This document shows positions 11,210 through 22,905 of a DNA stretch of 64,000 nt, in pieces. Position 1 is the first letter of the stretch, and every line of letters begins with the position of its first letter. The notes beneath the pieces were generated by a model that did not search any database, was not told where the DNA came from, and was given only the letters and a program-made list of their open reading frames with translations. The position numbers were made by a program, and so were the translations under genes. Source of the DNA: Spongilla lacustris (lineage: Eukaryota > Porifera > Demospongiae > Spongillida > Spongillidae); contig OX442417.1 of NCBI GenBank assembly GCA_949361645.1, positions 7,486,275 through 7,550,274 on the forward strand. Direction: 5' to 3'.

Positions 11210-11401
11210 GGTACCGACTGGTCACTCCACGTAAACGGCACTGTTTAGCGAAGCTCACGTTTAATGTGCATATCTGTCATGTTTGTGATGGATTTATTGA
11301 TTATATGCAGTAAAGGCAACGCTACGTTACCGTTTTAAACGCTCGATCGAAAACCACGCCCACGAAGGCAATCCTACATAGGACCCACTACCGTGAGTCC
11401 T

Positions 11402-11515
11402 GATACGTTCTACAGCCAAAATGCATCATTTGGACCCATGCACACATGGTTAAGTGGGTGACGCATAATTCCAAAATCATCGCATTATAGCTAGTACACC
11501 CCTAATTCTAGTCTC
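11402..11515 (-). repeat. Inverted copy of the 1408-1515 repeat
   Basis: Reverse complement of 1408-1515 with few differences. The sequence beyond GTAGAACGTAT differs from the 1.5-kb locus. Confidence 0.6.
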
Positions 11516-12519
11516 GTTCCCAGTCACTTACGTAAGCATTACCGCATAATGTGTAATGCTACGAAAGGAAGGAAGTTCGTTCTGCGCGCACGAAATCGTG
11601 CGCGTCCAATCAAATTGCAGGTACGTCGTGACGAATACTAATTGCCTATAGTTGCATTCACGTTATACCACATTGGTTGATAACAATCATATATGCTCTA
11701 TCCCTTTTGCCTTGGGCGTTCTACATACTTCGCAATCGTAAATAGCTCGAGGGACCAGGTACGTATTGTGAACTTTACAAGATTTTAATTTTATCTCATT
11801 GTTAGCTGCGTTTGCTACAGGAGACTATATAACAGGAGATATAGCGATGAGTCAACGCCTATAACGCTTAAATTATAAATGTTCGTTGAGCACGTTAATT
11901 AATTCCGCGCTGCTGCATGCACCCCAAAAATGACCTGCAGCAAGAGGTCAGATAGATAATGTGATAAAAGCGGTCATACGCCAGTCGTAATCAGATAAGG
12001 CAGGCTGCGGTCAGCTGTCCTCATACAAGTTTTTCTGGAACAATGGAAGGTCTCAGCAGTATGTGACGCTGGCAATTCAACATATATATCCGTACATTTT
12101 TAAAGCTCCCTATGCATATATGTTTAATGTCAAGCTTTTAAACACGTCTTGACTGACTGAAAAAATTCCCAACACATACTGTATAACCTTCACCGAATAA
12201 GAGCTCAGAGGCTACATATCATATCTGCATTTGCATCGGTGGCCTGGCACCCAAAGATATTGTTACGTGCTAATGTTTGCTAGCAAGAAGCCTTCGGTTA
12301 TTCAAAACAGGGTTATTACAAAACGTTTAACTTTGCATCTATTCATTCCGCGATCAAAAGCGGAAGAAAGCGAATGAAACGTCACGCACAAGGATGTATT
12401 CCTTAACTTCAAAGCATTCCTAAACGATAATTGAGCTTCTGGTGACGTAGAAATAAGTTATTGCATCACGATTATTACGTAATAAGCTATACATGAGTCT
12501 GGGAACGAGACTATGTATA
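11516..12519. other. No gene recognised
   Basis: About 1 kb of moderately AT-rich sequence without a long frame, hairpin or clear repeat on either strand. Confidence 0.5.
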
Positions 12520-12606
12520 TCCACTCAATCCCAGGATACTATTATTTAGGATGGGTTTTTGTTCAAAACTAGACCAAAAAGTCCAGGCTGGACGCTTATA
12601 ACTTTA
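12520..12606 (+). repeat. Third locus of the CATCCTGG / CCAGGCTGGACG dispersed repeat
   Basis: AGGATGGGTTTTTGTTCAAA followed by GTCCAGGCTGGACG matches words at 320-560 and 9150-9210 in the opposite sense. Confidence 0.4.
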
Positions 12607-12980
12607 TCCTGCGCATGCTCCAGTCCCACAATATTGTGCCCGCGTGCACGTGCTTCCCCCTTTGCAGCTTACCGATCGCAGACTGATCGCTGTCTTTGCT
12701 ATTGGCAGCCACCTAACGTCCCTCGTTCTAAGTCCAATTGCTAGACAATAATAATGATTTTTTAAAAAAGAAGTTAGACATGTAACCAATTGTCGTTAAT
12801 ATTATTTATACTTCAATTAACGCACCACATCAACCGCGAGCCTAGTATCAGCGACAGGTACGTTCACATGTATAGTGTTTATGCACCCTGCTTGGAACCT
12901 TTATATATAGGCCTGTTGATAACACATACTATGTACGTTTTAAGCCAATTAGCGTATGCAATACCGGTGTATAAACATGT

Positions 12981-13080
12981 CATACCGGTATGTCCCCCCA
13001 GGAAATTATACGCGTCCCCTCGGACAATTATTCCTAGCAATAGCCGTCCGCTTTAGGAATGCACGCGAGTCCCCCCTACG
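12981..13080 (+). repeat. Degenerate modular GTCC repeat
   Basis: ATACCGGTATGTCCCCCC, GTCCCCTCGGAC, TTCCTAGCAATA and AGTCCCCCC preserve the alternation of GTCC cores and CTAG centres but are heavily mutated. Assigned to the family by architecture only. Confidence 0.4.
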
Positions 13081-13662
13081 ATTTTAAGAAAGACCTGCAA
13101 CTTATAGCGTGAGGATTAGTAGCATAACTAGGGGCGGGTGCAGAATTCAGTTGTTGAAAAGTTATATGAGCAGAGGGTGCACATCCCCGCTATACCAATA
13201 AAGGGAAGCCAGCCAGTCCCAAGGTCATAGAGGGCCGGTAACCTGTCACCAGGCTGACCTGGGCCATTCACGAGTTTCACTAACGTGTTGTAGGTACGAA
13301 CTTGAGGTGATACATGTATTGTTGACGGTATATGCGTATATAAGCACGTATTGGACGTTAACATATTCTCTGAGTTTTGTAGCATATTTTGTAACGATAT
13401 GCTCCTTGTCCACGAAGTCAGTTATAAAGTTAGGTAACCGATGCGTATTTAAATGAAATATCCCCGTCAAGTGTTGGATATAGGTTGCCCAGTATGGCTG
13501 CATGCATGCTCCATTAAGACTGCACACAAATCCGTGCAAGGCTACATAATAGCACGTACATGTATATTGACACATTGCCCAATTAATATATACCCATGCA
13601 TGTACATGCACAAACACACACACAAAAACATACATACACACACAGCACCTGTTTACCTGAAG

Positions 13663-14170
13663 GTTTAATTAAAACAGGACCCATTCTTGGTAGTGGTTTC
13701 AATAGATGTAAATCTATAAGGCTTCACATAATTTTGTCGCAATGTTATTATAGATGTAAATCTATAAGGCTTCACATAATTTTGTCGCAATGTTATTATA
13801 CTATACATGTAGTCCAATGCATGCATGAGATTTTATTACAAGCATGTAGTAAGACTGTTTTCATTTACCATGCATGCATCTACATGTAGATCCTTTGTGT
13901 ACCTCTTAAAGTTCACTATGATTGCAAACAGAAAAAACTCTGCCACACAATGACATTACTTGGCTGTGATGCCACAATGCTAGCCACAAATGATAATGAC
14001 TTCTGCAGGAATAGCCTTCCAAGCTTCAACTACACATTGCACCATGAGTGCTTTTGGAGGAGTTTAGGACATTGCATGACTACATGTGGATTGAATTACA
14101 TAAATAAACGTTGAGACATCTATTGAAACCACAAACAATGCATGCTTTTGAGGTCCAGTATTAATTAAAT
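13663..14170. repeat. Inverted-repeat element with a 48-bp internal tandem duplication
   Basis: GGTTTAATTAAAACAGGACC plus GGTTTCAATAGATGT (13663-13710) recurs inverted at about 14115-14170. Just inside the left arm a 48-bp unit beginning TAGATGTAAATCTATAAGGC is exactly duplicated (13703-13750 and 13751-13798). No ORF; likely a small non-autonomous element. Confidence 0.5.
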
Positions 14171-14907
14171 CATGTATCATGGAAACTTTAGGTTTGTACA
14201 TACAGCTGTAGGTAATGCATTTGGACTGATCAGTTAGTTTGTTGTGTGTCTGTGTGTGTGTCTGTGTGTTTATGCATTTGCACATGTATTCGTCTGCAAT
14301 GTTACATGTATGTCATTTATATGGCCTTGGGTTTGTGTGCAGTCGTAATGGAGCATGCATACAGCCACATTGGGAGGACTAGTATACATGTAGCTGCATG
14401 CTTCATGCAGGGCACTCGAGGGGCAACACTAAAGACCCAGTTTAGTTGGTTGTAGCAGATGGATAATACCTCCCGCTATATATAGCTATCCTTCATTGCA
14501 ATCGTAAGTTGCAATTTGCCATAATTAATAATTCGATTATTGGATACAGATTTTGATTCTTCATGATGCCACTATACGTGATGACACGTTTTGATTGTGT
14601 CGGTAATTCGATATGGTACTCTTAAAATGTATTTCACAAAGAGTAAAGAATGCCTGTTCTATGGACAAATTTCTGTTCTCAACAAGCGAAGCAGCGTTGA
14701 CTATATGGCATTTCATCAACTGAATCAAAATTTGCATGATTGTTCTTAGCGTGAAGCCATATCTTTCCTCCAAAAGCAAATGCATGCATGGTGGTCTTCT
14801 ATCCTTTGGATACATTTTGCTGTGACTGACTATATAGAACTGAAGGATCTTTCTGCGCTTTTCAAGTTCAATAATGATGTGTCTTTGTCCCAGTGCTTTG
14901 TTTGCAG

Positions 14908-15000
14908 TACTTTGGTCAACTTTCATTCGCACATGATTTTACTGGTTCACACATGTTTGTACATGCATGTATCATGTGCGAATGAAAGTTGACCAAAGTA
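14908..15000. repeat. Perfect 30-bp inverted repeat (hairpin, 33-nt loop)
   Basis: 14908-14937 (TACTTTGGTCAACTTTCATT...) is the exact reverse complement of 14971-15000. The loop contains TACATGCATGTA. It is either a small hairpin element or a transcribed hairpin; there is no further context. Confidence 0.85.
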
Positions 15001-16080
15001 TTATATACTGGTACCTAGCTAAACTCCTAACTTGCAAATACATACTTTTAGTCACTTCCTAGTTCCACAGAAGTATTAAACTACGCATATTAACTAAACC
15101 CAACAAACAGAAAGGAGTGCAATAGAATGCTGGAGCTATGTCTACATATGCGTGTAACGTATACTCCATCCCTCCATTGCTGCAGTAACAAGGTATATAG
15201 AAGGTCAAGCCTCATTATTGCCATGACTGCGTTGCTGCAACTCAATGGTACTGTTGGCCAACCAATAACCTTTACACGTATTGAGTCATTTGTGGCTGTA
15301 GCCTGTATACACAAGTATAGACTCTACATGTCCTTAAAAAAAACAGCTGAAAGCTCTCGATTGCCTTTAGTGACAAACACTAGTCCATCAAATCAGCTAT
15401 TTACGCCATTCAGCAATCCAAACCTTAGCTACATGTACAAACACGTACATTTACCTTCCGTAGCACGTTTGATGTACTGCGTGTGGAGGCTGCTAGCACG
15501 GCTGGTTTCACAGGAATCAAAACGAGTTAAGCCTTCCATATCTCGGCCTGATCCTACACTATGTGTCAGTAGTTTTGAATGAATTTACATGTAGGTCCCT
15601 TCAGGGATGGAATGGCAAAAACCTTTTTTGCTGTACAATAGACATTAAGCCCTAAGTACATGTAGAATCAAAAACTCTCCTATGTGATGAACGTCTCCAG
15701 ACTATTATTTCTAACCCTTCCTTGGCCTTCCTCTTACTCGACCGCTCTTGTTATTGGAGGAGAGGTCAGATAGGTCTTGAGAGCAATGAAGGCATCTTCA
15801 CACTGTTAGTCCACAGCCTCTCTCTGTTAGGGTGTGTAGGGGTGCAGCTATCTGGGCAAAGTTTGGATAAATCTGCGATAATTTGAGCAATGTGCCAGAG
15901 TTGTCAGAAATGGGTGATGTTAGCCTTGATAACTTAGTAACATGGTTTCCAGCTTTATCTTCTTCTAATCAGAGGTAGTTGCAGCAATCTGACAATGATC
16001 TAAAACTGTCATAACGTAGATGGAAAAGGACCGATGTCCAGCAGGAATTCCAAAGAACATTAGATACTGGGTGCAGACTT
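15001..16080. other. No gene recognised
   Basis: Open frames up to about 150 codons occur here (15127-15582) but show no family motif, and their composition resembles the flanking non-coding DNA. Confidence 0.45.
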
Positions 16081-16084
16081 TGTG

Positions 16085-16946
16085 GTCACAACGTTATATC
16101 TTGTGGTGAAAGATGTGGTACTTATCAGAGAATCGGAACATGTGCCAAGGAAAGGTCGTAACAAATGCCTGCAGTTTGTTAGTCCCCAGGATGTGCCTCA
16201 TGATGCACCAAGTGGCAGCGATTTAGGTGTTACTAAGATACTTAATACGATCAGTTCTCGTTTCTATTGGCATGGGCAGCAACGGGAGGTGGAGAATTGG
16301 TGCAAGTCATGTGAGTTATGTGCAGCACATTAATCCCCTGCAAGGCTAAACTGCAGACATAACTCTCCAGCCATCCATTCCAGCGGGTGGCAATGGACAT
16401 TCTCGGACCACTACCTCAATCTGTGAGAGGTAGTAAATACAATCTTGTTATTGGTGACTACATTGTGTACTTCACCAAGTGGATGGAGTCATTTGCCATA
16501 CCAAACATGGAAGCAGTTACTGTGTCAGACACATTTGTATACCAGTTTGTGAGTCAGTTTGGTGTTCCTGACTTCCTTCACACTGACCTAGGTCGGAACT
16601 TTGAATCTACGTTATTGAAAGCTGTGCGTATTTTGTTATGAGTCAGTAAGACATTCGGATGGTCTGGTTGAGCGGTTTAACCATACATTGTTGAGTTTAC
16701 TGAGTATGGCAACTAGACAAGATGAACAAAACTGGAACTAGCATCTGCGTTTAGTGATGCTAGCTTACTGCACGAGTGTATAGGAATCCACAGGGTGCAC
16801 TCCCTTTGAACTGGTACTTGGAAGAGAAGGTCGGTTACCTGTCGATGTCATGTATGGTTTACCCCCTCTGACTTCCCCAACAGAGGTGAATCAGTATGCT
16901 TTGGATTTGAGACTTTGCATGGAAAAGGTACAACAAGAGATCATCT
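16085..16946 (+). pseudogene. Gypsy-type integrase fragment (H2C2 plus DDE core)
   Basis: The first frame carries a zinc-binding module (PHDAPSGSDLGVTKI ... RFYWHGQ ... CKSCELC) in which the second His of the usual GHLG is lost. After a stop and frame change the catalytic core follows: MDILGPLPQS (first Asp), LHTDLGRNFES (second Asp) and, after a deletion removing the usual TTPYHPQ segment, SDGLVERFN (Glu). It continues with STGCTPFELVLGREGRLPVD to about 16940. Two TAG stops and at least two frame changes make it dead. No LTRs, reverse transcriptase or gag were seen nearby, so this is an isolated fragment. It ends at a small hairpin (AGAGATCATC ... GATCTCT). Confidence 0.85.
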
Positions 16947-17629
16947 ATATATATCTATGATCTCTGGTTTGTACAACCAAAGGAACGTCTTCCACCTCGC
17001 AACTTTTGCGCTTTCTATTTCTGGTACCCCCAGATACATATTTGTATGTATCAGGTAGGTTCTGAAAAGAGCCAGTACCAGAAACAGAATATAAATGGAA
17101 ATTGCTGCGAGCGCCAGGAGCCAATGCGTTATTACGATAATCAGTTGAGACGTCAAAGTTGATAATAATACCTTAACATTTATGGGAAAAAAGTTTAAAT
17201 TTCTATCCAATATTCGAATCTTTAACTTTGGAAAATTGCAACTTACGATCGCAATGAAGGATAATACTACAATGTTCCATACATTAACTACAGGGACTTT
17301 GAAACGTAACAAACAAAGAAATAAACGTTTCCTCGGAACATTTGTGGAGTTTTTTCCTTTACCACTACCCACCATCACAATCTTGAACCGATCTCGATAA
17401 CTAAAGGGCTTTGAAGCCTTAACTTTGTTGCATTCAATGTGTATTCAAAAGATGTTGCTTTACCCTACAGTGTGTATGTTACTTGTTATGGTCCTGAAAT
17501 GATAACACATCACATGATCCACAGGATGATGCAAACATACATGCTGATTCCAAAAATGTAATTCAGGTGTTTCCACATTGTTTTTGGTTACACAGTTATG
17601 GATAAAACATATTCTCATTTTCCCCATGG

Positions 17630-18129
17630 GTCATTTCACAGGAAACAGGACCACCGTTACACCATCACCATCTCATATCCTTGCACAACTTGCCATTTAT
17701 CTTCTCCCTTTGAAACTAGATTCAATTGCTGTATATTTGTATATCCCAAGTTATTTGGTTACAACTATTTGAATACATATTTTTTTGGTGACCTTTAGCA
17801 CTTTGATTGGATACTTGTATGGGGCCTCTACAAGTGGTCATACAATTTTGCTCTGTATCATATGGCGCTAGCCCATGCAACAACAAGCAATGCAGATTTT
17901 AATTGTTATGGATAAAGGGTTAAAGTAGCCTATGAATATGTTATGATAATCATAGTAGCAAAAATTAACATACTCCCAAATACACCAATTTTTCCTCTTG
18001 ACATCACTAAACTACTGTGCTTTATATTTTACTGGGATTCGTTTACATTGGGCTGGGAAACCTGTTTTAAGTATAGCACCATTTTGATCCCCTTATGTGT
18101 TACAAGGTGTTAATGACTAAGTTGTGATA
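17630..18129 (+). repeat. Left terminal inverted repeat of the 17.6-21.3 kb transposon
   Basis: Reverse-complement partner of 20820-21333. Begins TCATTTCACAGGAAACAGGA and ends near AAGTTGTGA. Confidence 0.85.
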
Positions 18130-18500
18130 GTGATAACCCAACTGCAAGCACTGTGCAGACAAGGTGATGCTGACTGTTTAATTGATACTTGAGCTTAATT
18201 GGATTGTTGCTCAAAGACAGATGCCATTGAAACAATGAAAAGGGCGTGGGTAGCCCATGCACGCAAACACTGTAACGCTAACTGTTCAATTCATACTTGC
18301 GCTAACACTGACCGTTCAATTCATACTTGCGCATGCCGACACTGCACAATATAGCGTGCGCAAGTATCAATAGAAAGGTAAGTAACTTGAACAATAGATA
18401 TAGCTCACAAGCCTCAGCGCAGCACTAAACAGCCTACCTGCAAGTTAATAGATAACAGGATCTTACACTCGTGCAATAGGCTATTCTGTTAGCATGCGCT

Positions 18501-20764
18501 TTGCCTTTGGTCATGTCCTTTCCCCCGTGTAAATGCTGCTGCGATCCTTTAAAGTGGCATAAGAAAGTCCAAAAACGGGATCTGAGACCTGTATCACAAA
18601 CTCTTATTGCTCTACTCCCGTCACTTAGCCTTACCCATCTTCAGTACCTATGTACCTCTTGCCGCAAAAATCTGAAGTCCCAAATGGATGAAGCTGCAAT
18701 ACCTCCAGTTGAGGCAATGGATTACACAGTGACATCATTGGGGCAGTTGCAGTGAGAATAAGGAGAGTGAAGATGAAGAAGGCTCTATTAGTGAGGAAAC
18801 AAGTGACAGTTCTGTGGATGATGTTGAAGGACTGTCTTCATCAAAGAAGGTAACGAGAATTGAAGAGAAAGAAAGTGAGGACATTGTACTGCTGGCAAGT
18901 GATGCAGAAGAAATGGTCAAGCAACTCAAAGAAAAGTTCCAAAAATCAAAAACAAGGAGTGATAGAATGAAAGCGTTGACAGTGTTACCAAAAAGTTGGT
19001 CCACACGTAAGGTTGCAACATTGTTAAATGTATCACGGAACACAGCAAGGCATGCAAAGAAGCTGGTAGCAGATATACTGTGCAGCCCTAACCCCCCCCC
19101 CCCAAGGGATCCAGTTCTCTCTCTGTCAAAACTGAAGAAGAAGTAAGGAATTTCTATTACTTGGACAGTATTAGTTGAGTGATGCCAGGGACAAAAGATT
19201 GTCTTTCAGTGTTAGGTAGTGTTGGAAAAAGAGTGCTTATTCAGAAGAGGCTGGTTCTGTGCAACCTCAAAGAGGCCTACAGTGAGTTCAAGACACAACA
19301 CCCCGACACCAAGATAGGATTCACCAAATTCTCGAATCTAAGGCCAAAGGAGTGTGTTCTGCTGGAGCTAGTGGCACACATTCTGTATGCGTTTGCACAC
19401 TCCACCAAAATGTCAAACTGATGCTCATGGGGAGTAAGCTTGAGTAGTTAACAGGTGGAACAATGAAACACTATCGCCACTGCCATGTAGTAATGCACTG
19501 TGACCCTCCAAACGTTGAGTGCTATTTTGGCAGTTGCAACCAGTGCCCTGGTGTGGATTCACTCACTAGTTTACTGCAAGCAGTTATGGATGAGAATGCC
19601 ATAGACACAGTAAAATTTAAGCAGTGGACTATGACTGATCATGCCTCTCTGGCAACAAGAGTTCTTCAGGTGGATGAGTTCATAGATACCTTCACTACTT
19701 TGCTTAAGAAACTACTTGTTCACGATTTTGTTGCCAAAATAATGCTACGTTTATGCATGAGAAAAGGGAGAGCCTAAGGGTAGAAGAGTTTTTTGTTATT
19801 GCTGATTTCTCAGAAAACTATAGTTTTGTACTGCAGGATGAGATTCAGGCATTTCATTGGAACAATGGTTCTGTTACTATTCACCCTTTTGTGTGTCACT
19901 ATATCAAGGAAGGGAAACTGGCGAAATGTAATATCTGAAAGCACAGTACAGTAGCCGTTCACATCTTCCAGCGCAAGCTTCTTGACAGAACATTGTGGAG
20001 GTAAAAACCAGACAAAGTATACTACATGTCTGATGGCTGTGCTGCGCAGTATAAAAACTGCAAAAACGTTACTCATTTGTGCTTTCATGTTGAGGACTTT
20101 GGTGTCTTTGCTGAATGGCACTTCTTTGCAACTTCGCATGGGAAGACTGAAGGAGATGGTGCAGGAGGTACTTTGAAGCGGATTGCAGCACGAAAATCTC
20201 TCCAAAGACCATACCAAGACCAAGTACTAACAGCACACCAGCTCTATGCGTTTGCAGTCAGCCAAATCAAAGGCATGCACTTTGGTTTTGCTACATCAGC
20301 AGAACATGATCAGGAGGCCAAGCTACTTCAAGAGCGGTTAAAGAAAAGCAGAACAGTGCCTGGAACACACAAAATTCACAGTGTGGTACCTGTTGCTACA
20401 AACATCATTGAAGTGAGACAATTTTCCTGTAGCACAAGTTCCAGGAGGGAAAAGGTAGCACCGACACTCTTACCTCACTCCTTTTCAGCCTGTGCAACTG
20501 GTGGTTATGTCACTGTGGCATATAAAGGATCATGCTGGCTTGGCTGCGTGCTGAGTGTGGATGAAGCAGAATGAGCTGTAACAGTCACATTCCTCCATCC
20601 TTGCATTCTTGCCAGGTGATATGTCTACCCAGAGTAGGAGGATATCATGGTTGTAGATCCCTCTCATGTGCTTACCCGGGCAAATCCAACCACAGTGACT
20701 GGTCGGCCGCACTAAAAAGGAGATGGAAGAAGCTAGCCATGCCTTAGCAGCTATGTACACATAG
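18501..20764 (+). pseudogene. Decayed DDE-like transposase of an unclassified animal family
   Basis: Frames joined by shifts give one long protein. The N-terminus is Cys-rich (CCCDPLKWHKK ... LCTSCRK, about residues 10-60). An acidic linker, an HTH-like stretch (LPKSWSTRKVATLLNVSRNT), then PGTKDCLS and FTKFSNLRPKECVLL follow. A shifted piece reads SGTHSVCVCTLHQNVKLML. The catalytic half contains IADFSENYSFVLQDEIQ, YMSDGCAAQYKN, AEWHFFATSHGK and GDGAGGTLKR, whose Asp and Glu residues could form a DDE/RNase H-like centre. The tail ends KKEMEEASHALAAMYT at the TAG at 20762-20764. TGA replaces an expected Arg at SIS-VMPG, and there are at least five frame breaks. I recognise this motif set from unnamed animal proteins but not a superfamily name. 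Confidence 0.75.
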
Positions 20765-20819
20765 ATGTTTACATATACATGTACTTTGCCCATTGTTGTC
20801 TTAGTTGTATAAACTGTGG

Positions 20820-21333
20820 TCACAACTTTGTCATTAACACCTTGTAACACATAATGGGATCAAAATGGATGCTATACTTAAAAAAGGTTTCCCAGCCCAA
20901 TGCATACGAATCCCAATAAAATATAAAGCACAGTAGTTTTGTGATGTCAAGAGGTACTCATATAAAAAAATTGGGAGTATGTTATTTTTTGCTACTATAA
21001 TTATCATAACATATTCATAGGCTACTTTAACCCCTTATCCATAACAATAAAAATCTGCATTGCTTGTTGTTGCATGGGCTAGCACCTTATGATACAGAGC
21101 AAAATTGCATGACCACTTGTAGAGGCCCCCCCATACAAGTATCCAATCAAAGTGCTAAAGGTCACAAAAAAATTTTATTAGTCAAATAGTTGTATTTTAT
21201 AAACCAAATAACTTTGGGATATACAAATATACAGCAATTGAGTCAAGTTTGAAAGGGAGAAGATATTTGGAAAGTTGTGCAAGGATATTAAATAGTGATG
21301 GTGTAATGGTGGTCCTGTTTCCTGTGAAATGAC
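20820..21333 (-). repeat. Right terminal inverted repeat of the 17.6-21.3 kb transposon
   Basis: Reverse complement of 17630-18129, with slightly more A-rich runs. Confidence 0.85.
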
Positions 21334-21554
21334 TCTTTGTGAGAAGCACTGTAGGCTTATCATTGCTGCTATGATACCAAGACAAAATATGTGGTTAAAA
21401 ATATTGTGTTGATACAAATTCTATATTGTATGTCCACTGTAAATTATAATTACAGCATGATGGTCGTCTTTTATAAACAGCATTATACGATGAAGTGTGC
21501 ACTAAATTGACATTGCACACTAAGGATGAATTTGTTGTAATATGAAGGTACTAG

Positions 21555-22238
21555 ATGTCCTTCAATCTGCAGGTGAAAATGGCTTCAACAAGACGTCATC
21601 AGTGTGAACAATGTGTAAAGGCATTTTCACGATCGTCACATCTGCAAAGACATATGCTCACTCATACTGGAGAGAGGACACACAAGTGTGCACAATGTGG
21701 AAAGGCATTTTCGCTACAGCAAAATATGAAAACTCACATGCTCATTCATACTGGAGAGAAGCCACATCAGTGTGATCAGTGTGGAAAGGCATTTTCACAA
21801 CAGTCAACTGTGAAAATACACATGCTCACTCATACTGGAGAGAAGGCATATCAGTGTGAACAATGTGGAAATAAATTTTCACTACTGAAAAATCTGAAAA
21901 GGCACATGCTCATTCATACTGGAGAAAGGCCGCATCAGTGTGAACAGTGTGGAAAGGCATTTGCACAACAGTCAACTCTGAAAAGACACATGGTCACTCA
22001 TACTGGAGAAAGGCCACATCGGTGTGAAAAGTGTGGAAAGGCATTTTCGTTAAAGGATAATTTGAAAGCACACATGCACACTCATACTGGGAAGAAGAAT
22101 TACAAAAGATCAATTTCATTGAAGGCCCTCTGCAGGATTGATACTGGTGAAAGATTGAAGTGCAGCAACAGTGGATGTACCAAATCGTACCTGTATAAGA
22201 ACAGTTTGAATTTCCATCTTAAGACATGTCAAATGTAA
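21555..22238 (+). CDS. C2H2 zinc-finger protein, six to seven fingers
   Basis: A 227-residue intact frame encodes six canonical C2H2 fingers in tandem (C-x2-C-x3-F-x5-L-x2-H-x3-H), spaced by TGE[KR]x[HY]-type linkers: first HQCEQCVKAF, then HKCAQCGKAF, HQCDQCGKAF, YQCEQCGNKF, HQCEQCGKAF and HRCEKCGKAF. A linker without a finger (NYKRSISLKALCRI) precedes a C-terminal C2HC-like finger (LKCSNSGCTKSYL ... HLKTC). The start could be Met 21555 or, more likely, Met 21579 (MASTRRHQC), because CTGCAG just before it looks like a splice acceptor. Such proteins bind DNA in the nucleus; no KRAB, SCAN or BTB domain is encoded here, though an upstream exon could lie within the preceding sequence. It is the only fully intact gene I can support, about 220 bp from the right end of a decayed transposon. 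Confidence 0.9.
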   Translation: MSFNLQVKMASTRRHQCEQCVKAFSRSSHLQRHMLTHTGERTHKCAQCGKAFSLQQNMKTHMLIHTGEKPHQCDQCGKAFSQQSTVKIHMLTHTGEKAYQCEQCGNKFSLLKNLKRHMLIHTGERPHQCEQCGKAFAQQSTLKRHMVTHTGERPHRCEKCGKAFSLKDNLKAHMHTHTGKKNYKRSISLKALCRIDTGERLKCSNSGCTKSYLYKNSLNFHLKTCQM

Positions 22239-22352
22239 CCATGCAATTAGTCATATTTTCTTTCTTTTGCGAAGAAGTCTGATATGTTCTGTTGGCCGCA
22301 GGAAGAGTATCTGGGAGCCCTGGGACGAACAAAGGGAAAGCCCCATCACATG

Positions 22353-22660
22353 CAGGGCCAGATTTAGACTGTTGTGGGCCCTGGGCAATTAGCAATTAGC
22401 CCCCAGTCCAAATACAAGTGAGGGGGGACCCTTGCGAGCGCCCAAATACATGTACAAGTGGGGGGGGGGGGGGGGGGGGTCCCTCTAGCAATTACAAATT
22501 AGCGACGTTTTGATGCTCCACTTCGCACGCACTGTGATTCTCTGCCACACCGTTATTTGCTTACATACAACATGAATATCATTATGAACACGATGGGGGC
22601 CCCTCAAAGAGCAGTGGGCCCTGGGCAGCCGCCCCGGTTGCCCCCCTAAAACTGGTACTG
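22353..22660. mobile_element. Candidate hAT-like MITE (CAGGGCCAGATTTAG end)
   Basis: The left end CAGGGCCAGATTTAG and the reverse complement of the right end (CAGTACCAGTTTTAG) are roughly inverted. The interior has GGGCCCTGGGCA words repeated near both ends, a G run, and no ORF. CATG occurs at both flanks, but a clean 8-bp duplication is not visible. Confidence 0.5.
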
Positions 22661-22864
22661 CATGCACCCATTTAGTGAAAGAACTGAAGCGGTAGCATTC
22701 TGTACTGATACAAACTTGTACATGTAACTAGAGCTGATTAGGACATGGGGTACGATTTAATTTGGAGCCAGCAGTAGGTTGCATAGTATAAGCGTCCTAC
22801 AAAGTGAGCACTCAGGAAGGCAGGAAGAGTTATATATAATGTTTGATACTGTGTTGGGCATGTA

Positions 22865-22905
22865 TTGGCACCATCTTGCATGTTGACCATGCAAAATGGT
22901 GCCAA
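22865..22905. repeat. Short hairpin
   Basis: TTGGCACCATCTTGCATG and CATGCAAAATGGTGCCAA are inverted with a 5-nt loop. Confidence 0.7.

Larger units (their letters stand above)
17630..21333 (+). mobile_element. 3.7-kb DNA transposon with ~500-bp terminal inverted repeats
   Basis: 17630-18129 and 20820-21333 are inverted copies along their full length (for example GTCATTTCACAGGAAACAGG outward and AAGGTGTTAATGAC inward), with scattered substitutions and small indels. Weaker similarity may extend outward to about 17575 and 21392, so exact ends and the target duplication are unresolved. The plus-strand transposase relic lies wholly between the arms. The arms are themselves free of ORFs. Confidence 0.85.

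Noticed and set aside
10822..11313. 163-codon plus-strand ORF
   Set aside because: It runs through the right end of the hAT-like element, including its inverted terminus; chance frame.
14561..14932. 123-codon minus-strand ORF
   Set aside because: No known motif, overlaps a perfect hairpin, and overlapping frames on the other strand are equally long.
16941..17378. 145-codon minus-strand ORF after the Gypsy fragment
   Set aside because: Hydrophobic but without a recognisable family; AT-rich chance frame is as likely.
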